From: CAZGMC01 sp964526565
GTDB taxonomy: Bacteria > Pseudomonadota > Alphaproteobacteria > DSM-16000 > Inquilinaceae
Assembly (NCBI GenBank): GCA_964526565.1
Contig: CAZGMC010000010.1
Location: 1 to 60,879, forward strand
Length of the DNA: 60,879 nt
Direction: 5' to 3'
This document shows, one piece after another, positions 27,756 to 38,029 of this stretch. The translations under genes and the position numbers were made by a program. The notes under the pieces are model-generated. The model saw nothing but the letters and a program-made list of their open reading frames with translations. It was not told the origin of the DNA and made no database searches. The first letter of the stretch is position 1. Every line of letters begins with the position of its first letter.

Positions 27756-28952
27756 CTACAGCCGGCGCACCAGGATCTCCGTCACCTCGTCGTCGGTCAG
27801 CACCAGCGGGTTGGTCTTCATGCTGCCGCCGCGGCTGTTGGCGACGACGCGGCCCACCTCGTCGCTGGTCATGCCGAACGTGCCGAGGCGCGGCACCTGC
27901 ATCTCCTCCAGCAGGCGGCGCAGGTGGTCGACCAGGGCGGCCCGCGCCGCGTCGGGATCAAGGTCATTCCGGCCGGTCAGCAGGGCGCCGACGCGGGCGT
28001 ACTTGTCCAGCGATGGATGGTCGGGCTGGCGCGCCGCCAGGGCCGCGACGTTCACGTCGGTCGCCTCGGCCACCAGGGTGCCGCAGACGACGCCGTGGGG
28101 GATCGGAAAGAACGCACCAAGTGGCGAGGCCAGCCCGTGCACCGAGCCCAGGCCGGCCTGGGCCAGCACGATCCCCGACAGCATCGAGGCATAGGCCATG
28201 CAGCTGCGCCCGGCCGCCGCCGCCGGCTCCTCTCCGCGCCAGGCATCCAGGAACCCGTCGCGGAACGCCGCCATGCCCGACCAGGCCAGCGCGTCGGTCA
28301 TGGCGTTGGCGTTGGCCGAGACGTAGCTCTCCAGCAACTGGGTGAAGGCATCCATGCCGTTGGCGGCGATCACGCCGGCCGGGCAGGTGGCCAGCAGGTC
28401 CGGGTCGACCACTGCCACCCGCGCCACCAGCGCCTCGTCGCGGAACGACTTCTTGAAGCCGTCGGCGCCGCGCACGCTCAGCACGGCGTTCCTGGTCGCC
28501 TCGCTGCCGGTGCCGGCGGTGGTCGGCACGGCGACGAACGGCACCGCCGGCCCGCGATAGGGAATGCCGCGGCCGACGCCCTCCAGGTGGTCCATCACCG
28601 AGTTCCCGTGCGGCAGCAGGCCGGCGATGGCCTTGGCGGCGTCCAGCGCGCTGCCGCCGCCGATGCCGATCACGACCTCGATGCCGGCGCTGCGGTGCTC
28701 GGCCACGACGCGGTCGACCAGGTCCGGCGACGGCTCGTCCTCGACCGTGACCGCCTGCCAGTCGATCCCGGCGCCGGTCAGGCTGCCGGTGAGACGCGGC
28801 CATTCGGGCGAGGCCTGCAGCGAGCGGGCACCGGTGACGACCAGGGCGCCGCGGCCGAACCCGGCGGCCTCGGCGGCGACCTTGGCGCGCGAGCCGGCAC
28901 CGAAGACGATGCGCGGCAGGCGGGCGAAGGTGAACGGGGCGATGCCGGTCAT
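27756..28952 (-). CDS. Iron-containing alcohol dehydrogenase
   Basis: 398 residues, group III Fe-ADH fold. The NAD-binding part has GIGGGSALDAAKAIA and PTTAGTGSEATRNAV; the metal-binding part has GSVHGLASPLGAFFPIPHG. At the place where the family usually shows D-A-x-x-H, this protein has GMDAFTQLLE, so one metal-ligand His is replaced by Gln, a variation also found in some subfamilies. Substrate unknown. It is four bases downstream of an ABM-type small protein and surely co-transcribed with it. Confidence 0.92.
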   Translation of the reverse strand: MTGIAPFTFARLPRIVFGAGSRAKVAAEAAGFGRGALVVTGARSLQASPEWPRLTGSLTGAGIDWQAVTVEDEPSPDLVDRVVAEHRSAGIEVVIGIGGGSALDAAKAIAGLLPHGNSVMDHLEGVGRGIPYRGPAVPFVAVPTTAGTGSEATRNAVLSVRGADGFKKSFRDEALVARVAVVDPDLLATCPAGVIAANGMDAFTQLLESYVSANANAMTDALAWSGMAAFRDGFLDAWRGEEPAAAAGRSCMAYASMLSGIVLAQAGLGSVHGLASPLGAFFPIPHGVVCGTLVAEATDVNVAALAARQPDHPSLDKYARVGALLTGRNDLDPDAARAALVDHLRRLLEEMQVPRLGTFGMTSDEVGRVVANSRGGSMKTNPLVLTDDEVTEILVRRL

Positions 28953-28956
28953 GCCG

Positions 28957-29253
28957 TCACTCCGCCGGCATCAGGCCGACATAGGGCACGCCCAGGCGCG
29001 GCTCGGCCATCATGTCGGCGACGGCGTCGCGCCATGTCTTGTAGTGCGGCGTGTCCTTGTGGGCGGCGGCGTCCGCGGGGCTGGCATAGGCCTCGTACAG
29101 CAGGAACCGGGTCGCGTCGGTCGGGTCCTGCAGCACGTCGAAGCGGCGGTTGCCGGGCTCCTTGACCGAGCCCTCGTGGTTCCACCGGCTGGCGGCGATG
29201 AAGTCCTCGACGCGGTCCGGCTTGACGTGAACGTGGACGAGCGTGACGTGCAT
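28957..29253 (-). CDS. Antibiotic-biosynthesis-monooxygenase (ABM) fold protein, LsrG-like
   Basis: 98 residues. The start MHVTLVHVHVKPDRVEDFIAA and the later NRRFDVLQDPTDATRFLLYEAYASPADAAAHKDTPHY are typical of the dimeric ABM/LsrG fold. A good GGGAGG site precedes ATG 29253. Genes of this family often act on small aldehydes or quinones; pairing with an Fe-ADH suggests a two-step handling of such a compound. Confidence 0.9.
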   Translation of the reverse strand: MHVTLVHVHVKPDRVEDFIAASRWNHEGSVKEPGNRRFDVLQDPTDATRFLLYEAYASPADAAAHKDTPHYKTWRDAVADMMAEPRLGVPYVGLMPAE

Positions 29254-29414
29254 GACGGGTCCTCCCAATCGCTGTGCCGGGGCGCGCCGGCCCTTATCCA
29301 GGCGCGCAGGATTCCGGATTGGGCCGCACGCCGCAAGGCAGCCGTGCCGGGCTTGCCGCATGCAGGTGTCATCCCATAGCTTGACGGCATGCCATGAACC
29401 GCAGGAGCCCGCCC

Positions 29415-30485
29415 ATGGACGAGCCCGCCAATGACAGCGCCCGGCGGCCGGTGACGGCCGAGCAGGTGGCGGCGGTGTGCGACCGCCTGTTCGCCGAGGC
29501 CGGCGACAAGACGGCGGTCACCGTGCGCGCCGTGCGGCGGGCGCTGGGCCGCGGGTCGATGACCACGCTGGTCGGCCTGGTGCGCGACTGGAAGGAGCGG
29601 GGCGTGGTGCCACTGCCGCCGCGCGCCGAGCTGCTGCCCGAGGACGAGCAGCGCGTGCTGGAGTTCGCCCGCCAGCTGTTCGGCGTGCTGATCGAGCGGG
29701 AACGCACCCTGCGCCAGCGCGAGAAGCAGGAGGCCGAGGCCCGCAGCGGCGCCCTGGAGCAGGAACTGAACGACCTGGCCGGCCAGCTCGACGAATACCA
29801 GCACGAGCTGGACACCGCCCAGGCCGAGCGCCAGCGGCTGACCGGCGAGCTGGACGCCGCCACGGCGCGGGCGCGCGAGCAGGAAGACCGGGCGGTGCGG
29901 CTGGCCGAGCGCACGGACGCCCTGACCGCCGAGCGCGACGCGGCAGCGGAGCGGGGGGCGGCACTGGCCCGCGACCTGGCCGCTGCCCGCGCCGAGGCGG
30001 CCGAGGCCCGCGGCGCCGAGCGGGCCCAGGCGGAGCAGGTGGCGGTCCTGCTCGGCCGCATCGACGCGCTGGAGGCCGACCGCCGCCGCGGCGAGGAGAC
30101 GGCGGCGACGCTGCACCGGACCGTTGCCGAACGCGACGGCGAGCTGTCCGGCCGCCGCGCCGAGCTGGCCCACCGCGACGCCGAGCTTCGCCGCCTCGGC
30201 ACCGAACGCGCCGAGCTGACCGAGCGCCTGGCGGCGGCCGAACGGGCCGGGGAGGAGGCGCGGACTGCCCAGGGGCGCGGCGAGCAGGCAGCCGCCGAGC
30301 TGCGCGGCCGGGTGGCCGCCCTGGAAGCCGAACTCGCCCGCCGCGACCGCGAGGCAGCCGAGGCCGCGGCCCAGGCGGCGCGCACCGTCGAGTCGACCCC
30401 GGCGTCAGGAGAGTCAGGAGTCGACATTGTCAACGACGAAGAGGTCACACGAAAAGGTGGTTATCTCGGGTCTCGTAAGACTTAA
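29415..30485 (+). CDS. KfrA-like DNA-binding coiled-coil protein
   Basis: About 356 residues. The N-terminal KfrA-type DNA-binding domain (about 14-65, VTAEQVAAVCDRLFAEAG then VTVRAVRRALGRGSMTTL) is followed by some 270 residues of continuous Glu/Ala/Arg-rich coiled coil. KfrA of plasmids binds DNA and forms fibres linked to segregation; chromosomal copies are of unknown role. ATG 29415 has GGAG eight bases upstream, better than ATG 29394. The last 20 codons (VNDEEVTRKGGYLGSRKT) move into AT-richer sequence, as if the end were replaced at the junction with the neighbouring foreign segment. Confidence 0.8.
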   Translation: MDEPANDSARRPVTAEQVAAVCDRLFAEAGDKTAVTVRAVRRALGRGSMTTLVGLVRDWKERGVVPLPPRAELLPEDEQRVLEFARQLFGVLIERERTLRQREKQEAEARSGALEQELNDLAGQLDEYQHELDTAQAERQRLTGELDAATARAREQEDRAVRLAERTDALTAERDAAAERGAALARDLAAARAEAAEARGAERAQAEQVAVLLGRIDALEADRRRGEETAATLHRTVAERDGELSGRRAELAHRDAELRRLGTERAELTERLAAAERAGEEARTAQGRGEQAAAELRGRVAALEAELARRDREAAEAAAQAARTVESTPASGESGVDIVNDEEVTRKGGYLGSRKT

Positions 30486-30514
30486 CGGAGGACATATTTT
30501 CTAAGTCTAAATAT

Positions 30515-31024
30515 TTATGATGAGATTCCTTTAGGGTTGGCATGTAATTGTTCTCTGGCCCATTCAAACACGCACTGCTGTTGTTCTTTCAAAAAACATT
30601 TTTCGTCATTGATCAAGTATCCGAGCGCTCGAGCCGCATCGATAAATCCCTTTAGTGTTTCTGCCTCCATTTTACCGGTATTAACATTTTGCTTGTTGAC
30701 TACGATGGCACTGAGCATGGGCCAACCTTTCCGGTGCGCATATTCGACCAAGGCCCATAAATGGTTACCAATAGTATAATGGACCCGGGTCCACGTGGCA
30801 CCGCTTGCATCTGCAAGCTCTTTATAGCTAAGAAAACGGCCCTCCTTAGCGGCTTTTCTAATCATGTTGAAGGATTTATCAAAGTCAAGTCCTTTGCCAG
30901 TTCGGCGCTCAAGTTCGCCAAGAGCATCGATATATATCAATGCATCCACGGCGCCTTTCGCTCTGTGGTTCTCTATCAAATTTTGCAGCTCGTCAGTGGT
31001 AAGATTATCAAGTTCTATGGGCAT
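30515..31024 (-). CDS. Hypothetical protein, AT-rich, probably horizontally acquired
   Basis: 169 residues. Base composition is far lower in GC than in all neighbours. No named family is recognised. A helical N-terminus (TTDELQNLIENHR) precedes a core with FLSYKELADASGATWTRVHY, then HLWALVEYAHRKGWPMLSAIVVN, and GFIDAARALGY near the end. The core faintly recalls the winged-helix part of alkyltransferase-type proteins (SYKELA.ASG), but no catalytic Cys is present. An AGAAGGA site precedes the ATG. It converges on the KfrA-like gene with 29 bases between. A function in defence or DNA interaction is possible but unsupported. Confidence 0.75.
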   Translation of the reverse strand: MPIELDNLTTDELQNLIENHRAKGAVDALIYIDALGELERRTGKGLDFDKSFNMIRKAAKEGRFLSYKELADASGATWTRVHYTIGNHLWALVEYAHRKGWPMLSAIVVNKQNVNTGKMEAETLKGFIDAARALGYLINDEKCFLKEQQQCVFEWAREQLHANPKGISS

Positions 31025-31424
31025 TGGTTCGTGAGTCCTTCTCTTTAGGTATGGCCATGAAAGCCTCGATCTGTCAGACCGACGGAGAGCGTATCGATAG
31101 ATGAAAATGGCTATACCAAATGTTCTTCATATGATAAAGTGTAGATCAACACTAGGCTGTCAAACGCGCAGAGAGTGTCCGACCACGGGGTGCCATGTGG
31201 TCTGCCGCTGACGTTGCATGCGAGGACACGAACGCCTGTCCGGCGACGCCGGTCTTCCGGTCTGCGCGCATTTCGGGCAACCCGTCGCTACCTTGGACCG
31301 TCCATCAAGTCGTGGCACGGCGGTGGTGGCCGTGCTGATCCTCGTTCCGTTGTCCCGTTCCGGGGCCGCCGCGAAGGCGGGGTGCAGCGCGGCTCGACAG
31401 GCCGGGCCGCCCGGTGTCGTGGGT
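31025..31424. other. Intergenic stretch of 400 bases, AT-rich then GC-rich, no gene
   Basis: From 31025 to about 31160 it is AT-rich like the hypothetical gene beside it and probably holds that gene's promoter. From there the composition returns to that of the chromosome. The composition break marks the second edge of the foreign segment. No integrase, repeats or att-like duplication seen. Confidence 0.45.
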
Positions 31425-32996
<1,572 letters not shown>

Positions 32997-33008
32997 CGTC
33001 GATCGTTC

Positions 33009-33065
33009 CCGCCCAGAATCCGCCCAGAATCCGTCCGGAATCCGCCCAGAATCCGCCCAGCATCG
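33009..33065. repeat. 11-bp tandem repeat ccgcccagaat x5
   Basis: Five imperfect copies directly upstream of the kinase start at 32996. The unit is not a multiple of three, which fits a non-coding 5' region rather than a longer kinase N-terminus. Confidence 0.85.
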
Positions 33066-33140
33066 GCCCACGCCCGGCCCCCGCCCGGCCCCGGCGGCTG
33101 GATTCGCCGCCGGTCCGTCATCTACCGAAGGTGATAGCAC

Positions 33141-33820
33141 TCCTCATCTCATTTGGCGACGAAGCATCCCAGGATGCAGGCATTCGTCTGCGGCCGGGAA
33201 GCTGTCACGCGCGGGTCTTCGGGTGGCGCTGTGGATCGTCACCGGTCGCCCTACCTGTCCTGACTGCTTCGGTAGAAGCTTCCTGGAATGGCTCCGGGTC
33301 TCGCCGGCGTGATCGATGGCTGCGGCGTCACGACCCCGGCAGATGCAGGCGACTCGTCTGCATCACCGCCCTGGTGCAGTTACGGAAGCGCCAAGCGCAC
33401 CGTCACACAAAGCCAGAAGTTGGCGACCGGTCGTCTGGGCAACGGCCTGACTGGCCGGGAGCGCAGTAGAAATAACTATGAGTGCCCATGCAGACGCACG
33501 GAGTGTATGCATGCGAAATGGTTGCATGATTCTTCCTTAGCCTGGAGAGCGGCCGTAACGCAAGCTGCTGCAGCCGGCTGGACTGTAGTGAATTCCCCAC
33601 GTCCGCCATTGACCGCGCTGACCCATATCACGGAAGCTTAGTAGGCTAAATTTTGCACGGTGCAGATGCGCGGAGGCGCATGGATACTACCGACCCTGCA
33701 CACGTTTGGAAAGCCGATCGGATGAAAAAGAGATCATCTATAGGTAGTGGCTTTCTACCAATATTTTGACAAAACGTGTGGTCATTCATGCTCTCATACG
33801 GAAAGTCAATATGCCTGTTG
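33141..33820. other. Intergenic stretch of about 680 bases, no gene recognised
   Basis: Between the PAS kinase and tRNA-Ser. Several open frames exist but none has a recognisable domain or convincing ribosome site. From about 33450 to 33820 the sequence is notably AT-richer than the chromosome, as in decayed accessory DNA next to a tRNA. No CRISPR, integrase or transposase remnant was found. Confidence 0.45.
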
Positions 33821-33908
33821 TGGCGGATGGGGTGGGATTCGAACCCACGAGGCGTTGCCGCCTGCCGGTTTTCAAGACCGGTGCCTTAAACCGCTCGGCC
33901 ACCCATCC
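33821..33908 (-). tRNA. tRNA-Ser (anticodon TGA)
   Basis: On the minus strand the acceptor stem GGATGGG pairs with CCCATCC, the discriminator is G and CCA is encoded. The anticodon stem CCGGT/ACCGG encloses loop CTTGAAA, giving anticodon TGA. The long class II variable arm (GCAGGCGGCAACGCCT) and the T arm GGGTTCGAATCCC are present. Confidence 0.97.
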
Positions 33909-34179
33909 ATGACTGTCTGCGAGCCCAACTTTCATAAATGGCGTCGTCGCCGGGGATCGCCAGGGCGGGCCGGACACCGATCCACCGCCGCTGATCCACC
34001 GCCGCTGATCCACCGCAAACCGTTCTATCGCCGCCGGCCGGTTCGCGTCCAGCAAGGGCGGCGGCGGCGAATGCCCGGGGCTGCGGCCGTCCGACAACAG
34101 GCGGCCGATCGGTTTCACCGCCCGGTCAGGTGTGCCATGATGCCGCCGCACATCCCCAATCCGGCCCTGCTCGCGGTCC

Positions 34180-34977
34180 ATGTTCTTCTTTCTGTCGAAG
34201 GTCTTCTGGGCGGTGGCGGCGCCCGGCAACCTGCTGCTGATCCTGCTGTGTGCCGGCGTCGGGCTGCTGCTGGCCGGGCGGGCCCAGGCGGGATTGTGGC
34301 TGACGGCGGCGGCCACGGCGGCCTTGCTCGTCGTCGCCGTGGTGCCGGTCGGGGCGTGGCTGATGGCGCCGCTGGAGGACCGGTTCGCGCGGCCCGACCC
34401 GCTGCCGGCGCGCGTCGACGGCATCATCGTGCTCGGCGGCATGGTCGATCCGGGGCTGAGCCGGCGCCGCGGCGACCCGGCGCTGAACGGTGCCGTCGAG
34501 CGGCTCATCGAGTTCTTCGCCCTGGCCCGGCGGCATCCCAAGGCGCGGCTCGTCTTCACCGGCGGCTCCGGCAGTCTGCTCGAGCAGCAATACCGCGAAG
34601 CGGCCGTGGCGCGGGACGTGGCGACGCGGCTCGGCCTGCCCGCCGACCGGGTCGTGTGGGAGCGCGAGTCGCGCAATACCTGGGAGAACGCGGTCGAGTC
34701 GCGAGCGCTGGTCGACCCGCAGCCGGGCGAGACGTGGCTGCTCGTCACCTCGGCATTCCACATGCCGCGGGCGGTCGGGGTGTTCCGCGCCGCCGGCTGG
34801 CCCGTGGTTCCGTACCCGACCGACTACCGCATCGACCCGGCAGACCGGCGGCGGCCGGGGTTCGACCTGACGGAGGGCCTGAGCGCCCTGAACGCGGCCA
34901 CGCGCGAGTGGATCGGCCTGGTCGTCTACGCGCTGACCGGGCGCAGCAGCGCCATCCTGCCCGCGCCCGACGCATGA
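34180..34977 (+). CDS. YdcF/ElyC-family (DUF218) membrane protein
   Basis: 265 residues. Two N-terminal membrane helices (about 8-32 and 38-62) precede a DUF218 domain: IIVLGG, RLVFTGGSG, then ES.NT.ENA and TSAFHMPRA. E. coli ElyC is linked to lipid-II/peptidoglycan metabolism, which suits the following rlpA and dacA genes. First gene of a long same-direction run; 67 bases precede rlpA. Confidence 0.9.
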   Translation: MFFFLSKVFWAVAAPGNLLLILLCAGVGLLLAGRAQAGLWLTAAATAALLVVAVVPVGAWLMAPLEDRFARPDPLPARVDGIIVLGGMVDPGLSRRRGDPALNGAVERLIEFFALARRHPKARLVFTGGSGSLLEQQYREAAVARDVATRLGLPADRVVWERESRNTWENAVESRALVDPQPGETWLLVTSAFHMPRAVGVFRAAGWPVVPYPTDYRIDPADRRRPGFDLTEGLSALNAATREWIGLVVYALTGRSSAILPAPDA

Positions 34978-35044
34978 CGGCCATTGCGAAGGTTGCCCGG
35001 TTTGTGGCACGAAATTTCCGCGTGCATCCGAACCGGGGGTCGGC

Positions 35045-36115
35045 ATGGAAGCGAGGGCAGCCGGACGGACGGCTCGCCGAAAGCGGTCCGCCTCAGGATA
35101 TCGATCGGGCGCGGCGACAGGCCTCGCCGTAGCGTTGCTGCTGGCAGGTTGCGTGACGTCCGGTCCCGGCGCGCAGGGCGTCGGCACGGCCGCCGGCCGC
35201 TACACCCTGGGCGAGCCTTACGAGATCGCTGGCGTCGCCTATCGTCCCGTCGAGGACCTGGGCTATGACGAGACCGGCACGGCGGTGCGCTACGAGGCCG
35301 GCGCCAATGGAGGGCCGACGGCCAATGGCGAGCCGTTCGACCCCGAGGCGATGACCGCGGCCCACCGCACGCTGCCGCTGCCCAGCCTGGTGCGGGTGAC
35401 GAACCTGTACACCCGGCGCTCGGTGGTCCTGCGCGTCAACGACCGCGGGCCGATGGCCAACGACCGCATCCTGGCCGTCACCCCGCGTGCGGCCGAGATG
35501 CTCGGCTTCGCCGAGGACGGCGTGGCCGAGGTGCGGGTGCAGATCCTGCCGCAGGAGAGCCTGGCGCTCGCCGAGCTGGCCGGCCGTCGCGCGGGCGGCC
35601 CGGCCGCGGCACAGGCGGGCGCCGATGCGCCGCCGGACCGGCCGCTGCCGGCGGCGGCGCCCCAGGGACCTCGCCCGGCGGTGTCGATCACCCCGCCGCC
35701 CGGCGGCAGCGCCACAGCATCGTCGGCACACGGCGAACCGTCGCCCGGCGAGTCGGCGCCATCGGCCGCGGATGGACCAGGGGAGGGGCCAGGGGAGGGG
35801 CCAGGGGAGGAGGCGCATGGTGCCGTCGCGGCCGCGCCGGACGAGTCGTCTGTACCTTCCGCAACAGCGGCGACAGAAGGAGAAACCGGCTACTATGTCC
35901 AGGCTGGCGCCTTCGCGGTGCGGGCCAATGCCGACCGCATGCTGGCCCGGCTCGAGCCCGTCGGAGCCACGCGCCTCGCGCCGCTGACCATCGACGACGT
36001 GGAGTACTTCCGCGTCTGGCTGGGCCCGTTCGCCTCGGAACAGGACGCCGCGGCGGCGCGCGAGCGGATCGTCGCTTCGGGCTTGGCAGCGCAGGCCACG
36101 ATCGTGGAAGATTGA
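35045..36115 (+). CDS. rlpA: RlpA-family septal lipoprotein with SPOR domain
   Basis: 356 residues. Basic N-terminus and lipobox LLLAGC with lipidated Cys36, a double-psi beta-barrel (about 75-160) with TANGE, TAAHRTLPLPSLVRVTNL and VNDRGP, then a Pro/Gly-rich linker containing a 12-bp repeat, and a C-terminal SPOR domain (about 280-356, GYYVQAGAF). RlpA proteins are lytic transglycosylases that act on denuded septal glycan. Here the usual ASWYG segment reads AVRYE, while the conserved Glu (NGE) and Asp (VNDRG) remain, so activity is plausible but the substrate groove may differ. Confidence 0.9.
   Translation: MEARAAGRTARRKRSASGYRSGAATGLAVALLLAGCVTSGPGAQGVGTAAGRYTLGEPYEIAGVAYRPVEDLGYDETGTAVRYEAGANGGPTANGEPFDPEAMTAAHRTLPLPSLVRVTNLYTRRSVVLRVNDRGPMANDRILAVTPRAAEMLGFAEDGVAEVRVQILPQESLALAELAGRRAGGPAAAQAGADAPPDRPLPAAAPQGPRPAVSITPPPGGSATASSAHGEPSPGESAPSAADGPGEGPGEGPGEEAHGAVAAAPDESSVPSATAATEGETGYYVQAGAFAVRANADRMLARLEPVGATRLAPLTIDDVEYFRVWLGPFASEQDAAAARERIVASGLAAQATIVED
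35777..35812 (+). repeat. 12-bp tandem repeat in rlpA linker
   Basis: Three in-frame copies of ggaggggccagg encode Gly-Glu-Gly-Pro units in the disordered linker between the RlpA and SPOR domains. Confidence 0.85.
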
Positions 36116-36189
36116 CGCCACAGCCGAGCCGGGCACAGGCCCGCCGGCCCCGTGCCAACAAGGGCCAACGAGGAAAGAGCAAACCCGCC

Positions 36190-37377
36190 ATGTCGAGAGC
36201 CGGTCTGCCGCTGCTGCTGCTCGTCGTCTTCGCCGCCGCCGTGACCGCTGCCGTGACCGTCGCCGTGACCGTCGTTCCGGCGCGGGCTCAGCCGATCGAG
36301 ACGACCGCCCGCGAGGCGATCCTGATCGACGCCACCACCGGGCAGGTGCTGCTGGAGCGCAATGCCGACCAGCGCATGCCGACCGCGTCGATGAGCAAGA
36401 TCATGACCGCCTACATGGTCTTCGAGGCGATCAAGGAGGGCCGGCTGTCGCTCGACGACTCCCTGCTGGTGAGCGAGCGGGCGTGGCGCATGGGCGGGTC
36501 GCGCATGTTCGTCGAGGTCAACGACCGGGTCCGTGTCGAGGACCTGCTGCGCGGCATGATCATCCAGTCGGGCAACGACGCCTCGGTCGTCCTGGCCGAG
36601 GGCCTGGCCGGCACCGAAGAGGCTTTCGCCCAGCGCATGACCGAGCGGGCCCGCGAGCTCGGCCTGACCAACAGCAACTTCACCAATGCCACCGGCTGGC
36701 CGGACCCGGACCACTACTCCACGGCCCGGGACCTGGCGCGGCTGGCGCAGCGTCTGATCACGGATTTTCCCCAGTACTATGCGTTCTATTCGGAGGCGGA
36801 GTTCCAGTACGGGGTGAGCCTGGACGGCCAGCCCATGGCGCCGCAGCGCAACCGCAACCCGCTGCTCTCCCGCAACATGGGCGCCGACGGCCTGAAGACC
36901 GGCTACACCCGCGAGGCCGGCTACGGCCTGACCGCGTCGGCGGTGCGCGACGGCCGGCGCCTGATCCTGGTCATCAACGGCATGGAAAGCGCCCGGGCGC
37001 GGGCCGAAGAGGCGGTGCGCCTGCTGGAATGGGGCTTCCGCGAGTTCGACACCGTGCACATGTTCGACGCCGGCGAGGTCGTCGAGACCGCTGCCGTGTG
37101 GATGGGCACCCTCGACGAGGTGCCGCTGGTGCCGGAGGAGGACCTGGCCATCACCCTGCGCCGCACCGGGCTGGACGGCCTGCAGGTGGTCGTGCGCGTC
37201 GAGGAACCGGTGCCGGCGCCGATCCCGGCCGGCACGTCCGTCGCGACGCTGGTGATCTCTGCGCCGGACATGCCGGTGCGCGAGGTGCCGCTGATGGCCG
37301 GCGCCGATGTCGAGCGGCGCGGCTTCCTCGGCCGGATGGCCGGGACGCTGGGCCACCTGGTATTCGGCTGGATGTAG
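36190..37377 (+). CDS. dacA: D-alanyl-D-alanine carboxypeptidase (low-molecular-weight penicillin-binding protein)
   Basis: 395 residues. Signal peptide with cleavage near ARAQ (residue 33). The serine peptidase triad motifs are Ser67-x-x-Lys70, SGN at 127-129 and KTG at 236-238. The C-terminal PBP5-like beta domain and hydrophobic/amphipathic tail anchor it to the periplasmic membrane face. Trims the terminal D-Ala of stem pentapeptides. The signal peptide contains a 12-bp repeat giving AVTVAVTV. The start at 36190 has aggaaag upstream. Follows rlpA by 74 bases. Confidence 0.94.
   Translation: MSRAGLPLLLLVVFAAAVTAAVTVAVTVVPARAQPIETTAREAILIDATTGQVLLERNADQRMPTASMSKIMTAYMVFEAIKEGRLSLDDSLLVSERAWRMGGSRMFVEVNDRVRVEDLLRGMIIQSGNDASVVLAEGLAGTEEAFAQRMTERARELGLTNSNFTNATGWPDPDHYSTARDLARLAQRLITDFPQYYAFYSEAEFQYGVSLDGQPMAPQRNRNPLLSRNMGADGLKTGYTREAGYGLTASAVRDGRRLILVINGMESARARAEEAVRLLEWGFREFDTVHMFDAGEVVETAAVWMGTLDEVPLVPEEDLAITLRRTGLDGLQVVVRVEEPVPAPIPAGTSVATLVISAPDMPVREVPLMAGADVERRGFLGRMAGTLGHLVFGWM
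36234..36276 (+). repeat. 12-bp tandem repeat in the dacA signal peptide
   Basis: Three copies of gccgtgaccgtc-type units, in frame, build part of the hydrophobic core of the signal peptide; copy-number change would alter the length of that core. Confidence 0.8.
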
Positions 37378-37384
37378 CGGGGTC

Positions 37385-38029
37385 GTGACGAACACGGCAG
37401 GACCAGGGCGCTTCATCACGCTGGAGGGCGGCGAGGGCGCCGGCAAGACGACGCACGCCCGCCGCCTCGCCGAGGCATTGCGCGGCCGTGGCCTGGACGT
37501 GGTGCTGACGCGCGAGCCCGGCGGCGCGCCCGGTGCCGAAGAGATCCGGCGCCTGCTGGTCGAGGGGGCGCCGGCGCGCTGGGAGCCGATGACCGAGACG
37601 CTGCTGCACTTCGCCGCCCGGCGCGAGCATGTCTGCCGCTGCATCCGGCCGGCGCTGCAGCGGGGCGCCTGGGTGGTGTGCGACCGGTTCGTGGACAGCA
37701 CCATGGCGTATCAGGGGTATGGCCTCGGCCTCGGCCGCGCGCCCGTCGAGGTGCTGGCGGCGCTGACGCTGGACGGCCTGTGGCCGGACCTGACCCTGGT
37801 GTTCGACCTGCCGGTGGCGGACGGGCTGGCCCGGGCGGCGGGCCGCGGCGGTGTGGAGACACGCTATGAGCGCATGGACCCGGCGTTCCACGAGCGGCTG
37901 CGTGCCGGGTTCCTGGACATCGCCGCGCGCGAGCCGGACAGGTGCACCGTCATCGACGTCCGTCCGCCGCCGGACATCGTGGCCGCAGCGATTCTCGCGG
38001 CCGTGGACCAGCGCCTGGACGCGCCATGA
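37385..38029 (+). CDS. tmk: Thymidylate kinase
   Basis: 214 residues, GTG start. P-loop GGEGAGKTT at 15-23, then LTREPGG, and the substrate/LID region with VVCDRFVDSTMAYQG. Phosphorylates dTMP to dTDP. Starts seven bases after dacA and overlaps holB by four bases (ATGA), the common tmk-holB-metG-tatD arrangement. Confidence 0.96.
   Translation: MTNTAGPGRFITLEGGEGAGKTTHARRLAEALRGRGLDVVLTREPGGAPGAEEIRRLLVEGAPARWEPMTETLLHFAARREHVCRCIRPALQRGAWVVCDRFVDSTMAYQGYGLGLGRAPVEVLAALTLDGLWPDLTLVFDLPVADGLARAAGRGGVETRYERMDPAFHERLRAGFLDIAAREPDRCTVIDVRPPPDIVAAAILAAVDQRLDAP

Noticed and set aside
33141..33820. Genomic island integrated at tRNA-Ser
   Set aside because: Composition is suggestive, but no integrase and no duplicated tRNA 3' end are visible, so I do not call an island.
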